From: Burkholderia multivorans ATCC BAA-247
GTDB lineage: Bacteria > Pseudomonadota > Gammaproteobacteria > Burkholderiales > Burkholderiaceae
Assembly (NCBI RefSeq): GCF_000959525.1
Contig: NZ_CP009832.1
Coordinates: 1,984,001-2,048,000 of the forward strand
Length of the DNA: 64,000 nucleotides
Reading direction: 5' to 3'
Shown in pieces: positions 41,160 to 49,915 of the stretch. The position numbers and the translations under genes are program-made. The notes under the pieces were generated by a model. The model worked only from the letters and a program-made list of their open reading frames with translations. It was not told the origin of the DNA and did no database searches. Position 1 is the first letter of the stretch. Every line of letters starts with the position of its first letter.

Positions 41160-41917
41160 GAAGCCCGCCCTCCGGCGCGCGCCCATTCGCGCGTCGCGGG
41201 CAGCATCTGCGTGTGCGTGAGATCGAGCTGCAGCGGCGTGATCGACACGAAACCGTTGGCGATCGCGTGGAAATCGGTGCCTTCGCTCGCGTCCATCGCG
41301 TCGCCCGCCGCGCCGATCCAGTAAATCGGCTCGCCGCGCGGATCGGCCTGGCGGATCACCGGCTGCGACGGATGACGCTTGCCGAGGCGCGTCACCTTCC
41401 AGCCCTTCAGCTCGTCGTACGGCAGGTTCGGGATGTTGACGTTCAGCAGCGGGTGGCCCGGCAGCGGATGCGCGAGGTAGTGCGCGACGATCTCGGCCGC
41501 GACGCGCGCGGCGTCTGCGAGATGGGCCCAGCCCTTGTCGGCCAGTGAAAACGCGATCGCCGGCACGCCGAACATGATGCCCTCGGTGGCGGCAGCGACC
41601 GTGCCCGAGTAGAGCGTGTCTTCGCCCATGTTCTGGCCGTTGTTGATGCCCGACACGACGAGGTCGGGCCGCGCGTCTATCATTCCCGTCAGCGCGACGT
41701 GCACCGAGTCGGTCGGCGTGCCGTTCACGTAGAAGAAACCCGTACTCGCCGCGCGCTGCACGGACAGCGGCCGCGACAGCGTCAGCGAGTTCGATGCGCC
41801 GCTGCAGTTCTGCTCGGGCGCGATCACCGTGAGTTCGGCCAGCGGTTGCAGCGCGTCGTTGAGCGCGGCAAGACCCGGGGCGAGATAGCCGTCGTCGTTG
41901 CTGAGTAGGATTCGCAT
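41156..41917 (-). CDS. surE: 5'/3'-nucleotidase SurE
   Basis: Stationary-phase survival nucleotidase acting on nucleoside monophosphates and short polyphosphate. The 253-residue product starts [15 protein letters not shown], with the metal-binding Asp8/Asp9 pair. It has [15 protein letters not shown] and the [23 protein letters not shown] motif typical of the family. The start at 41917 is used; the longer open frame upstream is arginine-rich shadow. It is the first gene of the surE-pcm-nlpD-rpoS operon, and its stop overlaps the pcm start. Confidence 0.97.
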   Translation of the reverse strand: MRILLSNDDGYLAPGLAALNDALQPLAELTVIAPEQNCSGASNSLTLSRPLSVQRAASTGFFYVNGTPTDSVHVALTGMIDARPDLVVSGINNGQNMGEDTLYSGTVAAATEGIMFGVPAIAFSLADKGWAHLADAARVAAEIVAHYLAHPLPGHPLLNVNIPNLPYDELKGWKVTRLGKRHPSQPVIRQADPRGEPIYWIGAAGDAMDASEGTDFHAIANGFVSITPLQLDLTHTQMLPATREWARAGGRAS

Positions 41918-42021
41918 CCGGCGATTGTAACCGAGGAAAGATGGCGCGCGAGCGACAGTCCGACGGCAGCCGGGCACATGCGTGCGCGGTGCACGGCCGC
42001 ATCGCGCGGCCGCATTTGCGC

Positions 42022-43227
42022 TCAGATGGCGCCGGCGTCGCGCAGCGCCGCGATGGCCTGCGCGTCGTAGCCGAGGCCGCGCAGCACCTCGTCCGTATGC
42101 TCGCCCAGCGCCGGGCCGGGCCAGCGCGTTTCGCCCGGCGTGTCGGACAGCTTCGGCGTCACGTTGGGCAGCGGGATGTCGGTACCGTCGGCGAGCTTGA
42201 AGTGCTGGATCATCTGGCGTGCGGCGAACTGCGGATCGGTGAACATGTCGGCGACGCTATAGATGCGCCCGGCCGGCACGTCGGCGGCGTGCAACACCTC
42301 GAGCGCCTCGTCGATCGTGCGCGGTGCGAGCCATGCGGCGATCGCGTCGTCGATTTCCTGCGTGCGCGGCACGCGCCCGTCGTTCTGCGCGAGCGCCGGA
42401 TCGTCCGCGAGATCGTCGCGGTCGATCGCCTTCATCAGCCGCTTGAAGATCGGATCGCTGTTGCCGCCGATCACAATGCTGCCGTCGCGGCACGCGTACG
42501 TGTTCGACGGCACGATGCCCGGCAGCGACGCGCCGGTGCGCTCGCGCACCATCCCGTACACGCCGTACTCCGGCACGACGCTTTCCATCATGTTGAACAC
42601 CGCTTCATATAGCGCGACGTCGACGACCTGCCCCGCGCCGCCGTTCACCTTGCGGTGATGCAGCGCCATCAGCGCGCCGATCACGCCGTGCAGCGCGGCG
42701 ATCGAATCGCCGATCGAGATGCCGATGCGCGGCGGCGGCAGGTCGGGATAGCCGGTGATGTGGCGCAGCCCGCCCATCGATTCGGCGATCGCGCCGAAGC
42801 CCGGGCGGTCGCGATACGGGCCGGTCTGCCCGTAGCCGGACAGGCGCACCATCACGAGGCCCGGATTCTCGGCCGACAGCACGTCGTAGCCGAGGCCGAG
42901 CTTTTCGAGCAGGCCCGGACGGAAGTTCTCGATCACGATGTCGGCTTCGCGTGCGAGCTGGCGCGCGATCGTCTTGCCGGCGTCCGATTTCAAGTTCAGC
43001 GTGACCGATTTCTTGTTGCGCGCCTGCACGGCCCACCACAGCGACGTGCCGCCCTGCTCCGGATGGAGCTTGCGCCACTTGCGCAGCGGATCGCCGCCTT
43101 TCGGGTCTTCGATCTTGATGACTTCGGCGCCGAACTCGGCGAACAGCCGCGACGCGAACGGCCCGGCGATCAGCGTTCCGAATTCGAGCACTTTGACGCC
43201 CGCGAGCGGGCCCTGGCTGGCGCTCAT
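42022..43227 (-). CDS. CaiB/BaiF (class III) CoA transferase
   Basis: Transfers CoA between carboxylic acids via an enzyme-bound anhydride. The 401-residue product has the family N terminus ([27 protein letters not shown], about 7-33) and the catalytic aspartate at Asp174 in [12 protein letters not shown]. The substrate cannot be told from the sequence; relatives include formyl-CoA, succinyl-CoA:dicarboxylate and carnitine CoA transferases. The ATG at 43225-43227 (MSASQGPL) has GGGAGA upstream and is preferred over an earlier start at 43242. No dehydrogenase or regulator partner is adjacent. Confidence 0.9.
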   Translation of the reverse strand: MSASQGPLAGVKVLEFGTLIAGPFASRLFAEFGAEVIKIEDPKGGDPLRKWRKLHPEQGGTSLWWAVQARNKKSVTLNLKSDAGKTIARQLAREADIVIENFRPGLLEKLGLGYDVLSAENPGLVMVRLSGYGQTGPYRDRPGFGAIAESMGGLRHITGYPDLPPPRIGISIGDSIAALHGVIGALMALHHRKVNGGAGQVVDVALYEAVFNMMESVVPEYGVYGMVRERTGASLPGIVPSNTYACRDGSIVIGGNSDPIFKRLMKAIDRDDLADDPALAQNDGRVPRTQEIDDAIAAWLAPRTIDEALEVLHAADVPAGRIYSVADMFTDPQFAARQMIQHFKLADGTDIPLPNVTPKLSDTPGETRWPGPALGEHTDEVLRGLGYDAQAIAALRDAGAI

Positions 43228-43276
43228 GTGTCTCCCTGACATGAGGAACGGCGCCGCCGGCTGGCGGCGCCGAAAA

Positions 43277-43873
43277 TTACATCGTGCGGCGGTCGAGCAT
43301 CGCGCGGGCGATCGTGCCCGCGTCGACGTATTCGAGCTCGCCGCCGACCGGCACGCCGCGCGCGAGGCGCGTGACCGCGAGCCCGCGCGCCTTCAGCGTC
43401 TGGCCGAGGTAATGCGCGGTGGCTTCGCCTTCGTTCGTGAAGTTCGTCGCGAGCACGACTTCCTTGACGATGCCGTCGGATGCGCGGCGCACGAGCCGGT
43501 CGAAGTGGATTTCCTTCGGGCCGATGCCGTCGAGCGGGCTGAGCCGCCCCATCAGCACGAAGTACAGGCCGCGATAGGTCATCGTCTGCTCGAGCATGAT
43601 TTGATCGGCAGGCGTTTCGACGACGCACAGCAGCGTCGGGTCGCGCTCCTCGTCGCTGCAGACCTCGCAGATCTGCGCTTCGGTGAACGTGTTGCATTTA
43701 TCGCAGTGCCGCAGATGCTCGGTCGCGAACAGCAGCGACCGGCCGAGCCGCTCCGCGCCCTCCCGATCGTGCTGCATCAGGTGGTACGCCATGCGCTGCG
43801 CGGACTTCGGCCCGACGCCGGGCAGCGCACGCAGCGCTTCGACGAGCGCGGACAGGGCGGACGGTTGTTTCAT
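43277..43873 (-). CDS. recR: Recombination mediator protein RecR
   Basis: Loads RecA at gaps together with RecF and RecO. The 198-residue product has the helix-hairpin-helix ([17 protein letters not shown]), the zinc-binding cysteines at 57, 60, 69 and 72, and the Toprim domain ([35 protein letters not shown]). It is 31 bp downstream of the ybaB gene and belongs to the dnaX-ybaB-recR operon found in most proteobacteria. Confidence 0.97.
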   Translation of the reverse strand: MKQPSALSALVEALRALPGVGPKSAQRMAYHLMQHDREGAERLGRSLLFATEHLRHCDKCNTFTEAQICEVCSDEERDPTLLCVVETPADQIMLEQTMTYRGLYFVLMGRLSPLDGIGPKEIHFDRLVRRASDGIVKEVVLATNFTNEGEATAHYLGQTLKARGLAVTRLARGVPVGGELEYVDAGTIARAMLDRRTM

Positions 43874-43904
43874 ACGGCGGCAGACGTCGAGACGAACGCG
43901 GCGT

Positions 43905-44231
43905 TCAGAACGGCAGCTTGAAGCCCGGCGGCAGCGGCAGGCCCGACGTCATCCCGCTCATCTTTTCCTGCGACGTCGCCTCGGCCTTGCGCACCGCATC
44001 GTTGAACGCGGCCGCGACGAGATCCTCGAGCATGTCCTTGTCGTCCGCGAGCAGGCTCGGATCGATCGACACGCGACGCACTTCGTTGCGGCACGTCATC
44101 GTCACCTTGACGAGGCCGGCGCCCGACTGCCCTTCGACTTCAATCTGCGCAAGCTGCTCCTGCATCTTCTTCATGTTCTCCTGCATTTGCTGCGCTTGCT
44201 TCATCAGTCCGGCGAGGTTGCCTTTCAACAT
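43905..44231 (-). CDS. YbaB/EbfC nucleoid-associated protein
   Basis: Small dimeric DNA-binding protein of 108 residues, with [22 protein letters not shown] as the methionine- and glutamine-rich N-terminal helix, given here by residues 10-31. The central beta sheet has [13 protein letters not shown]. The ATG at 44231 ([12 protein letters not shown]) is the family start. It lies between dnaX and recR, the conserved context of ybaB. The C terminus is Gly/Pro-rich ([13 protein letters not shown]), as is usual in Burkholderia. Confidence 0.95.
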   Translation of the reverse strand: MLKGNLAGLMKQAQQMQENMKKMQEQLAQIEVEGQSGAGLVKVTMTCRNEVRRVSIDPSLLADDKDMLEDLVAAAFNDAVRKAEATSQEKMSGMTSGLPLPPGFKLPF

Positions 44232-44325
44232 GGGAATACTCCTTCTCGATCGTGTGAAAACCGGCACGCGGCGCGTGCCGGCCAATGTGCTGGGGCGGGA
44301 TTGTGCCTGCCGCGGCGCAATCCGT

Positions 44326-46791
44326 TCAATGCAGCGTCGGCGCACCGCCGTCCGGCGCCGAATCGGCGAGCGGACGCACGGAGCCTTCGACGATGCGCGC
44401 GCCGAAGTCGCGCACGAGTTGCTGGACGAACGGATCGGCGTGAATCTCCTGTTCGGCCTCGCGCTGACGCGCCGCGCGTGCGGCCGCGTCGAGCGCCGCC
44501 GCCGTGCGGCGCGCGGGGCCGACCTCGACCGCCACCTCGACCGGCTTGCCGAGTGCATCGGCAAGCGCGGCCTTCAGCTTCGCGACCTGTGCGGCGTCCG
44601 CGTACTGCGGGACGGGCACCGACAGCTTCAGCGACGTCGCGTCGACAGCCGTCAGTTCGCTGTTGAACGCGAGCTGATATGCGACGCCCTTCAGCGGCAA
44701 TCGTGCGGCGAGCGTCGGCCATTCGCCGTCGAAGCCGATCGCGTCGAGCGCGATCGCGGGCGGCAACGGACGCGTGTCGACCGGCGCCGACGGCCGGCTT
44801 TCGGCGAGCGACGGCGCGACGCGCACGTCGTCCGGGCCGCTGTCGAACACCGGCACGAAGCCGTCGTCCGGCGGGCCGCCGAACATTTCGTCCGCGCTGA
44901 GCGGCACATAGTCGTCCGGCGGAATGTCTTCCCACGGCGGCGGCGCATGGCGCGTGTCGGCGCTCGGCTGCGCGGCGCGCGCGGTCGCGCGCGGCGTCGG
45001 CACCTGCACGGCCGGACGCGCCGGCGCAGGCTTTGCGGCGGCGGGCTCGGCCGCGGGCTTGGCTGCGACGCCCGCGCGAGAACGATCGGACGACACGCGC
45101 ATCCCGGCATTGCGCAACACGTCGAGCGCGGCGGCCGCGCCGCCCGAACGGGCGCCCGGGCGCGCGGCCGACCCTGCGGATGCCGCGCGCGGCGTCGGTT
45201 CGGCCGGCGGTGCGGGTTCGTCATTGCGCGGCGCGGCAGCGGATGCTTCGGGCTCGCGCGCTTGCTGCGCGGCGACGCGCGGTTTCGGCGCGCTGTTGCG
45301 CGGCTCGGCGGCCGACACTTCGGCTTCGGTGCTGCGCTGCGCGTCGGCAGACGGTGCGGGTTCGGCACGAACGGCCGCCGGCGTGTCGGTCGCTGCGGTC
45401 GCCGCGTCCGATCGAGCGCTCGCGTCGGGTTGTGGCGTCGCGCCGGCGTCCGCTACCTTCGCGACGGGCGAAACCGGCGTGGCTTGCGGCGCAGGCGCGG
45501 CTTGCGTGGCCGGCTGCGTGGCGGCATCGCCGGTCGGTGCCGGCGCAACCGCTGCCGGGCGCGCAGCAGGCGCAGCCGGAGCAGCCGTTTGCGGGCGCAC
45601 AGCCGACACCGGCTTCGCCGCAGGCGCTGCCGCCGCGGCAGCCGCCCGCGGCGCCGGTACGGCGCGCGGCACGGACGGCTGACCGCCCGGCGCGCTGCCG
45701 GCACCGACGGCCGGCTCGAACGCGAGCATGCGCAGCAGCGTCATCGTGAAACCCGCGTATTCGTCGGGCGCGAGGCCGAGCTCCGCGCGGCCGACCGTCG
45801 CGATCTGATAGAACAGCTGCACCTGTTCGGGGCTCAGCAGCTCGGCGAAGCGACGCAGATCGGCCGCTTCCGGCCATTCGTCGAGCACCGAGCCCGGCGC
45901 GAACTGCGCCCACGCGATCCGGTGCAGCAGGCTCGCGAGATCCTGCAGCGCGGTCGAGAACGACAGGCTGCGCAGCGACATTTCGTCGGCGATCGCGAGA
46001 ATCTCGGGGCCGCTGCCGGCCGCGAGCGCATCGAGCAGCCGCACCATGTAAGTCTGGTCGAGCGCGCCGAGCATGCCCGACACCGCCGCTTCGGTCACTT
46101 CGTTGGCCGAATAGGCGATCGCCTGGTCGGTCAGCGACAGCGCGTCGCGCATGCTGCCCTGCGCCGCACGCGCGAGCAGACGCAGCGCCTGCGGCTCGAA
46201 CGCGATGCGCTCTTCGCCGAGAATGCGCTCGAGATGCGACACGATGTGCCCGGCCGGCATCTGCTTCAGATTGAACTGCAGGCAGCGCGACAACACCGTG
46301 ACGGGAATCTTCTGCGGATCGGTGGTCGCGAGGATGAACTTCACATGCGGCGGCGGCTCCTCGAGCGTCTTCAGCATCGCGTTGAACGCGTGGTTCGTCA
46401 GCATGTGCACTTCGTCGATCATGTAGACCTTGAAGCGCGCATCGACCGGCGCGTACACCGCGCGCTCGAGCAGCGCGGCCATTTCGTCGACGCCGCGATT
46501 GCTCGCGGCATCCATTTCGACGTAGTCGACGAAGCGGCCTTCGTCGATCTCGCGGCACGCACGGCAGACGCCGCACGGCTGCGACGTCACGCCGGTTTCA
46601 CAGTTGAGCGCCTTCGCGAAGATGCGCGACAGCGTCGTCTTGCCGACGCCGCGGGTGCCGGTGAACAGATACGCGTGATGAAGACGCCCGCCGTCGAGCG
46701 CGTGCGTGAGCGCCCTGACGACGTGCTCCTGGCCGACGAGCGAAGCGAAATCCTTCGGACGCCACTTGCGTGCGAGAACTTGATAGGTCAT
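44326..46791 (-). CDS. dnaX: DNA polymerase III subunits gamma/tau DnaX
   Basis: Clamp-loader ATPase of the replisome. The 821-residue product has Walker A in GTRGVGKTT near residue 45, zinc-module cysteines in [16 protein letters not shown], Walker [14 protein letters not shown], the LEEPP and SRC (LSRCLQFNL) motifs, and clamp-loader domain III. A Pro/Ala-rich linker of about 240 residues follows (roughly 380-620), then the tau-type C-terminal domain. No poly-A or poly-T slippery heptamer for a gamma-producing frameshift is evident. The 4.5S RNA gene lies upstream on the same strand. Confidence 0.96.
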   Translation of the reverse strand: MTYQVLARKWRPKDFASLVGQEHVVRALTHALDGGRLHHAYLFTGTRGVGKTTLSRIFAKALNCETGVTSQPCGVCRACREIDEGRFVDYVEMDAASNRGVDEMAALLERAVYAPVDARFKVYMIDEVHMLTNHAFNAMLKTLEEPPPHVKFILATTDPQKIPVTVLSRCLQFNLKQMPAGHIVSHLERILGEERIAFEPQALRLLARAAQGSMRDALSLTDQAIAYSANEVTEAAVSGMLGALDQTYMVRLLDALAAGSGPEILAIADEMSLRSLSFSTALQDLASLLHRIAWAQFAPGSVLDEWPEAADLRRFAELLSPEQVQLFYQIATVGRAELGLAPDEYAGFTMTLLRMLAFEPAVGAGSAPGGQPSVPRAVPAPRAAAAAAAPAAKPVSAVRPQTAAPAAPAARPAAVAPAPTGDAATQPATQAAPAPQATPVSPVAKVADAGATPQPDASARSDAATAATDTPAAVRAEPAPSADAQRSTEAEVSAAEPRNSAPKPRVAAQQAREPEASAAAPRNDEPAPPAEPTPRAASAGSAARPGARSGGAAAALDVLRNAGMRVSSDRSRAGVAAKPAAEPAAAKPAPARPAVQVPTPRATARAAQPSADTRHAPPPWEDIPPDDYVPLSADEMFGGPPDDGFVPVFDSGPDDVRVAPSLAESRPSAPVDTRPLPPAIALDAIGFDGEWPTLAARLPLKGVAYQLAFNSELTAVDATSLKLSVPVPQYADAAQVAKLKAALADALGKPVEVAVEVGPARRTAAALDAAARAARQREAEQEIHADPFVQQLVRDFGARIVEGSVRPLADSAPDGGAPTLH

Positions 46792-46998
46792 CGGGAAATT
46801 GTATCAGCAACGCTGCCGCGCGCCGACACGCGAAACGCCGCGCGCTGCGGCAATCGCGGTGCATGACGGCGCCTGACGACGCATGCGTCGCGACGGGCGA
46901 AATGCTCAGGACGAGCGTCGACCGGATGCACGGCCGCGACTGCGCCTGACGGAATCGAAACAGCGAAAACCGGGGAAACGAAAATCGATTGCAGAAAC

Positions 46999-47022
46999 AA
47001 AAAACGCCCGACGAACGGGGCG
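46999..47022 (-). terminator. Intrinsic terminator of the 4.5S RNA gene
   Basis: On the minus strand a 5-bp GC stem (CGCCC/GGGCG) is followed by T6. It lies just after the 3' end of the SRP RNA and separates it from dnaX. Confidence 0.75.
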
Positions 47023-47031
47023 AGGAGGAAG

Positions 47032-47131
47032 GTGACGAGCCCGACCCTCGGCACTGGCGGAAAACGGCTGTGGCTGCTTCGTTCCCGACCTGACCAGGTT
47101 CACCGGCCCACCATGCGAGGAGGCCCGTCAC
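47032..47131 (-). ncRNA. ffs: 4.5S RNA, signal recognition particle RNA (small bacterial type)
   Basis: RNA component of the signal recognition particle, which binds Ffh and targets membrane proteins. On the minus strand the sequence contains the conserved core CAGGTCGGGAACGAAGCAGCC, shown here by position about 47068-47088, with the GNAR tetraloop (GGAA-like). The 5' end GTGACGGGCC pairs with GGCTCGTCAC at the 3' end, giving the closed hairpin of about 100 nt. A TAGAAT -10 is 6 nt upstream of the inferred 5' end and a terminator follows. Exact ends are inferred from the terminal pairing. Confidence 0.95.
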
Positions 47132-47506
47132 GGCGTATTCTATCACCGCTGCGCGCCGAATGCGACCGTTTATTCGGCTGCGCCGTAAATCGGCGGATAA
47201 ATGGCGCGCCGGTCGTGCCGCGGCGGTGCGCTCTTGTATTTTGCGTGCACGCCTCCACCTGCCGATTGCAGCGGCCGAACGGCGCGTCGTACCCCTACTT
47301 GCAAAGCGGCTACTATCGCCGCCCGCAACGGATAGCAATTTAGGCTAATATGACGCCCGAACGACCCGCGAGCCGCGGTATGCAGCGCTTACGCCCTTCT
47401 TTCCCGGAGAGCGGAGCTACCTGCCGCAGCGGCCGGCTGCTTCGGCGGCCGGTGCGCCGCAACGCGCGAAGCAGGCAGTCCCCGAACCGAAAGAGGTATT
47501 GACCCA
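47132..47506. other. Intergenic region between the 4.5S RNA gene and trxA (375 bp)
   Basis: No open reading frame here looks coding. The left end carries the SRP RNA promoter on the minus strand (TAGAAT at 47137-47142, no clear -35). A TAATAT at 47344-47349 on the plus strand is a possible -10 for trxA, with a leader of about 150 nt. Nothing else is recognisable. Confidence 0.5.
47137..47142 (-). promoter_or_regulatory. -10 element of the 4.5S RNA promoter
   Basis: TAGAAT on the minus strand ends 6 nt before the inferred first base of the 4.5S RNA, an ideal -10 spacing. The -35 region at 17-18 bp is not recognisable. Confidence 0.55.
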
Positions 47507-47833
47507 ATGAGCGAACAGATCAAACACATCAGCGACGCATCGTTCGAACAGGACGTCGTCAAATCCGACAAGCCCGTCCTCGTCGACTTCTGGGCCGAAT
47601 GGTGCGGTCCGTGCAAGATGATCGCCCCGATCCTCGACGAAGTCGCGAAGGACTACGGCGACAAGCTGCAGATCGCGAAGATCAACGTCGACGACAACCA
47701 GGCGACGCCCGCGAAGTTCGGCGTGCGCGGCATCCCGACGCTGATCCTGTTCAAGAACGGCGCGGCTGCCGCGCAGAAGGTCGGCGCGCTGTCGAAGTCG
47801 CAGCTCACCGCATTCCTGGACAGCCACCTGTAA
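47507..47833 (+). CDS. trxA: Thioredoxin TrxA
   Basis: Cytosolic disulfide reductase. The 108-residue product has the active site WCGPC with Cys33 and Cys36, the buried Asp in VDFWAEW and the cis-proline in RGIPTLILF. An AAAGAGG ribosome binding site lies about 9 nt upstream of the ATG. It is followed by rho on the same strand, as in E. coli and many other proteobacteria, with a 196-bp intergenic region that carries a hairpin and a separate rho promoter. Confidence 0.98.
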   Translation: MSEQIKHISDASFEQDVVKSDKPVLVDFWAEWCGPCKMIAPILDEVAKDYGDKLQIAKINVDDNQATPAKFGVRGIPTLILFKNGAAAAQKVGALSKSQLTAFLDSHL

Positions 47834-47847
47834 TACCGGCACGTCCC

Positions 47848-47879
47848 GCGGACGTGTTGTCAGCCGGCAACACGTCCGC
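47848..47879. repeat. Perfect 12-bp stem hairpin between trxA and rho
   Basis: Arms GCGGACGTGTTG and CAACACGTCCGC are separated by 8 nt. It begins 14 bp after the trxA stop codon. No T-run follows, so it may be a 3'-end stabiliser of the trxA transcript or a Rho-dependent end processed back to the hairpin. Confidence 0.75.
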
Positions 47880-47920
47880 CGCCGCACCGCCGATCGGCCG
47901 CTCAAGCGCGAATCGGCGTA

Positions 47921-47929
47921 TGCTAGAAT
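47921..47929 (+). promoter_or_regulatory. Probable extended -10 promoter element of rho
   Basis: TGCTAGAAT is an extended -10 (TG-n-TAGAAT) about 100 bp before the rho start. The -35 hexamer at 17 bp (CTCAAG) is weak, as is common for extended -10 promoters. Confidence 0.55.
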
Positions 47930-47935
47930 CAAAAA

Positions 47936-48029
47936 ACGTCTACAAGACGCATTTAAGTCTCTGAGCGCTTCCGCTCGCCCTCCTCCCTTTATATCTTTCG
48001 TCGCATCTCCTCCCTGGCGGGTTCTCCGT
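47936..48029 (+). promoter_or_regulatory. Pyrimidine-rich rho leader (candidate Rho utilisation and autoregulation site)
   Basis: Between the probable start point and the ATG the leader is strikingly rich in C and T on the sense strand, above all at 47965-48015 (CGCCCTCCTCCCTTT, CTCCTCCCTGG), with little G. This is the composition expected of a rut site. Rho autoregulation by attenuation in its leader is known in E. coli; here it is inferred. Confidence 0.5.
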
Positions 48030-49292
48030 ATGCATTTATCCGAGCTCAAGTCTCTGCACGTCTCCGAACTGATCGAAATGGCCAACGGCCTCGAGATCGA
48101 AAACGCGAACCGCCTGCGCAAGCAGGAGCTGATGTTCGCCATTCTCAAAAAGCGCGCCAAGACGGGAGAGACGATCTTCGGCGACGGCACGCTCGAAGTG
48201 CTGCCGGACGGCTTCGGCTTCCTCCGCTCGCCGGAAATGTCGTACCTCGCGAGCACCGACGACATCTACATCAGCCCGTCGCAGATCCGCCGCTTCAACC
48301 TGCACACCGGCGACACGATCGAAGGCGAAGTCCGCACGCCGAAGGACGGCGAGCGCTACTTCGCGCTCGTGAAGGTCGACAAAGTCAACGGGCAGCCGCC
48401 CGAGGCCTCGAAACACAAGATCATGTTCGAGAACCTCACGCCGCTGCACCCGAACAAGCCGCTGTCGCTCGAGCGCGAAATGCGCGGCGAGGAAAACGTC
48501 ACGGGCCGCATCATCGACATGATCGCGCCGATCGGCAAGGGCCAGCGCGGCCTGCTCGTCGCATCGCCGAAGTCGGGCAAGACCGTGATGCTTCAGCACA
48601 TCGCGCATGCGATCAAGCAGAACCATCCCGACGTGATCCTGTTCGTGCTGCTGATCGACGAGCGTCCCGAAGAAGTGACCGAAATGCAGCGCTCGGTCGC
48701 GGGCGAAGTGATCGCGTCGACGTTCGACGAACCGGCCACGCGTCACGTGCAGGTCGCCGAAATGGTGATCGAGAAGGCCAAGCGTCTCGTCGAAATGAAG
48801 CATGACGTCGTGATCCTGCTCGACTCGATCACGCGTCTCGCACGCGCCTACAACACCGTGATCCCGGCGTCGGGCAAGGTGCTGACGGGCGGTGTCGACG
48901 CGAACGCGCTGCAGCGTCCGAAGCGCTTCTTCGGCGCGGCGCGCAACATCGAGGAAGGCGGCTCGCTGACGATCATCGGCACCGCGCTGATCGAAACCGG
49001 CAGCCGCATGGACGACGTCATCTACGAAGAGTTCAAGGGCACCGGCAACATGGAAGTGCACCTCGAGCGCCGTCTCGCGGAAAAGCGCGTCTATCCGTCG
49101 ATCAACCTGAACAAGTCGGGCACGCGCCGCGAGGAAATGCTGATCAAGCCGGACATCCTTCAGAAGATCTGGGTGCTGCGCAAGTTCATCCACGACATGG
49201 ACGAAGTCGAGGCGATGGAATTCCTGCTCGACAAGATCCGCCAGACGAAGAGCAACTCCGAGTTCTTCGATCTGATGCGCCGCGGCGGCTAA
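48030..49292 (+). CDS. rho: Transcription termination factor Rho
   Basis: Hexameric RNA helicase that ends transcription at C-rich sites. The 420-residue product has the N-terminal helical and cold-shock-like RNA-binding domain (about 1-125, [23 protein letters not shown], residues about 51-73). Walker A is SPKSGKTVM, Walker B is in [16 protein letters not shown], and the Q/R-loop regions follow. It starts [18 protein letters not shown]. It is preceded by its own probable promoter and followed by a terminator. Confidence 0.98.
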   Translation: MHLSELKSLHVSELIEMANGLEIENANRLRKQELMFAILKKRAKTGETIFGDGTLEVLPDGFGFLRSPEMSYLASTDDIYISPSQIRRFNLHTGDTIEGEVRTPKDGERYFALVKVDKVNGQPPEASKHKIMFENLTPLHPNKPLSLEREMRGEENVTGRIIDMIAPIGKGQRGLLVASPKSGKTVMLQHIAHAIKQNHPDVILFVLLIDERPEEVTEMQRSVAGEVIASTFDEPATRHVQVAEMVIEKAKRLVEMKHDVVILLDSITRLARAYNTVIPASGKVLTGGVDANALQRPKRFFGAARNIEEGGSLTIIGTALIETGSRMDDVIYEEFKGTGNMEVHLERRLAEKRVYPSINLNKSGTRREEMLIKPDILQKIWVLRKFIHDMDEVEAMEFLLDKIRQTKSNSEFFDLMRRGG

Positions 49293-49312
49293 GCGCCCCG
49301 CTGCGCGCCCGA

Positions 49313-49347
49313 CGGCCGCCCGCGCCCTGCGCCGGCGGCCGTTTTTT
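49313..49347 (+). terminator. Intrinsic terminator of rho
   Basis: An 8-bp perfect stem CGGCCGCC/GGCGGCCG with a 13-nt loop is followed by T6. It lies about 20 bp after the rho stop codon. Confidence 0.85.
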
Positions 49348-49353
49348 CGCGCC

Positions 49354-49387
49354 AACCTGAACGTGAACGTACAGGTTGATCTATAAT
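49354..49387 (+). promoter_or_regulatory. MerR-type promoter/operator (19-bp spacer) of the regulator-transporter operon
   Basis: A perfect TATAAT (49382-49387) is preceded at 19 bp by CTGAAC (49357-49362), an abnormally long spacer typical of MerR-activated promoters. An inverted repeat AACCTG/CAGGTT (49354-49359, 49372-49377) lies over the -35 and spacer, where MerR regulators bind. The repeated AACGT inside the dyad adds to it. It lies 30 bp before the MerR-family gene start. Confidence 0.7.
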
Positions 49388-49417
49388 GACGCGATCGTCA
49401 CGATCCGCGTTTCGCTC

Positions 49418-49915
49418 ATGTCCGATGCCGCCTCCACCCCGCTGCTGACCGTCGGCGACGCCGCCGCGCGGCTCGGCGTCACGCCGCGCACGCTGAAGTA
49501 TTACGAGGAGCGCGGGCTCGTCACGCCGTCGCGCAGCGAGGGCCGCTACCGCCTGTACGACGAGGCCGACCTCGAGCGCTTCGCGCGCATCCTGCGATTG
49601 CGCGCGCTCGGCTTCTCGCTGCACGGCATCACCGAAATGCTCAAGCGTCCGCTCGAGGAAACCGGCGACGGCCGGCGCCGCTATTCGGACACCTCGCTGC
49701 GCGAGATCCGCGCAGGGCTCGCCGAGCAGATCGCGACGCTCGATCGCCGGATCGCGGCCGTCCAGCGCGAGCTGAAGGAAGCGGTCGCGCTGCGCAAGGA
49801 GTTGCAGCACGACATCGACTACGTCGAACGACGCCTCGCCGGCGAGAACGCCGATGCACTGATCGCGCAACGGCGCGCCGAAGCCGGCGCACGGCGCGGC
49901 AAGGGCCGCGCATGA
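49418..49915 (+). CDS. MerR-family transcriptional regulator
   Basis: The 165-residue product has an N-terminal MerR winged helix-turn-helix (TVGDAAARLGVTPRTLKYYEERGLV, about residues 9-33) and a long dimerisation helix (LAEQIATLDRRIAAVQRELKEAV, about 107-129). A short Arg/Ala-rich C terminus has no cysteines, so metal binding as in MerR itself is unlikely and the ligand is probably organic. The ATG at 49418 (MSDAAS) is used; the frame upstream lies over the promoter. Its stop overlaps the transporter start as ATGA, suggesting autoregulation of a two-gene operon. Confidence 0.93.
   Translation: MSDAASTPLLTVGDAAARLGVTPRTLKYYEERGLVTPSRSEGRYRLYDEADLERFARILRLRALGFSLHGITEMLKRPLEETGDGRRRYSDTSLREIRAGLAEQIATLDRRIAAVQRELKEAVALRKELQHDIDYVERRLAGENADALIAQRRAEAGARRGKGRA

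Noticed and set aside
44326-46791. Programmed frameshift in dnaX making a gamma subunit
   Set aside because: No poly-A or similar slippery heptamer seen near the linker; the full-length tau frame is intact.
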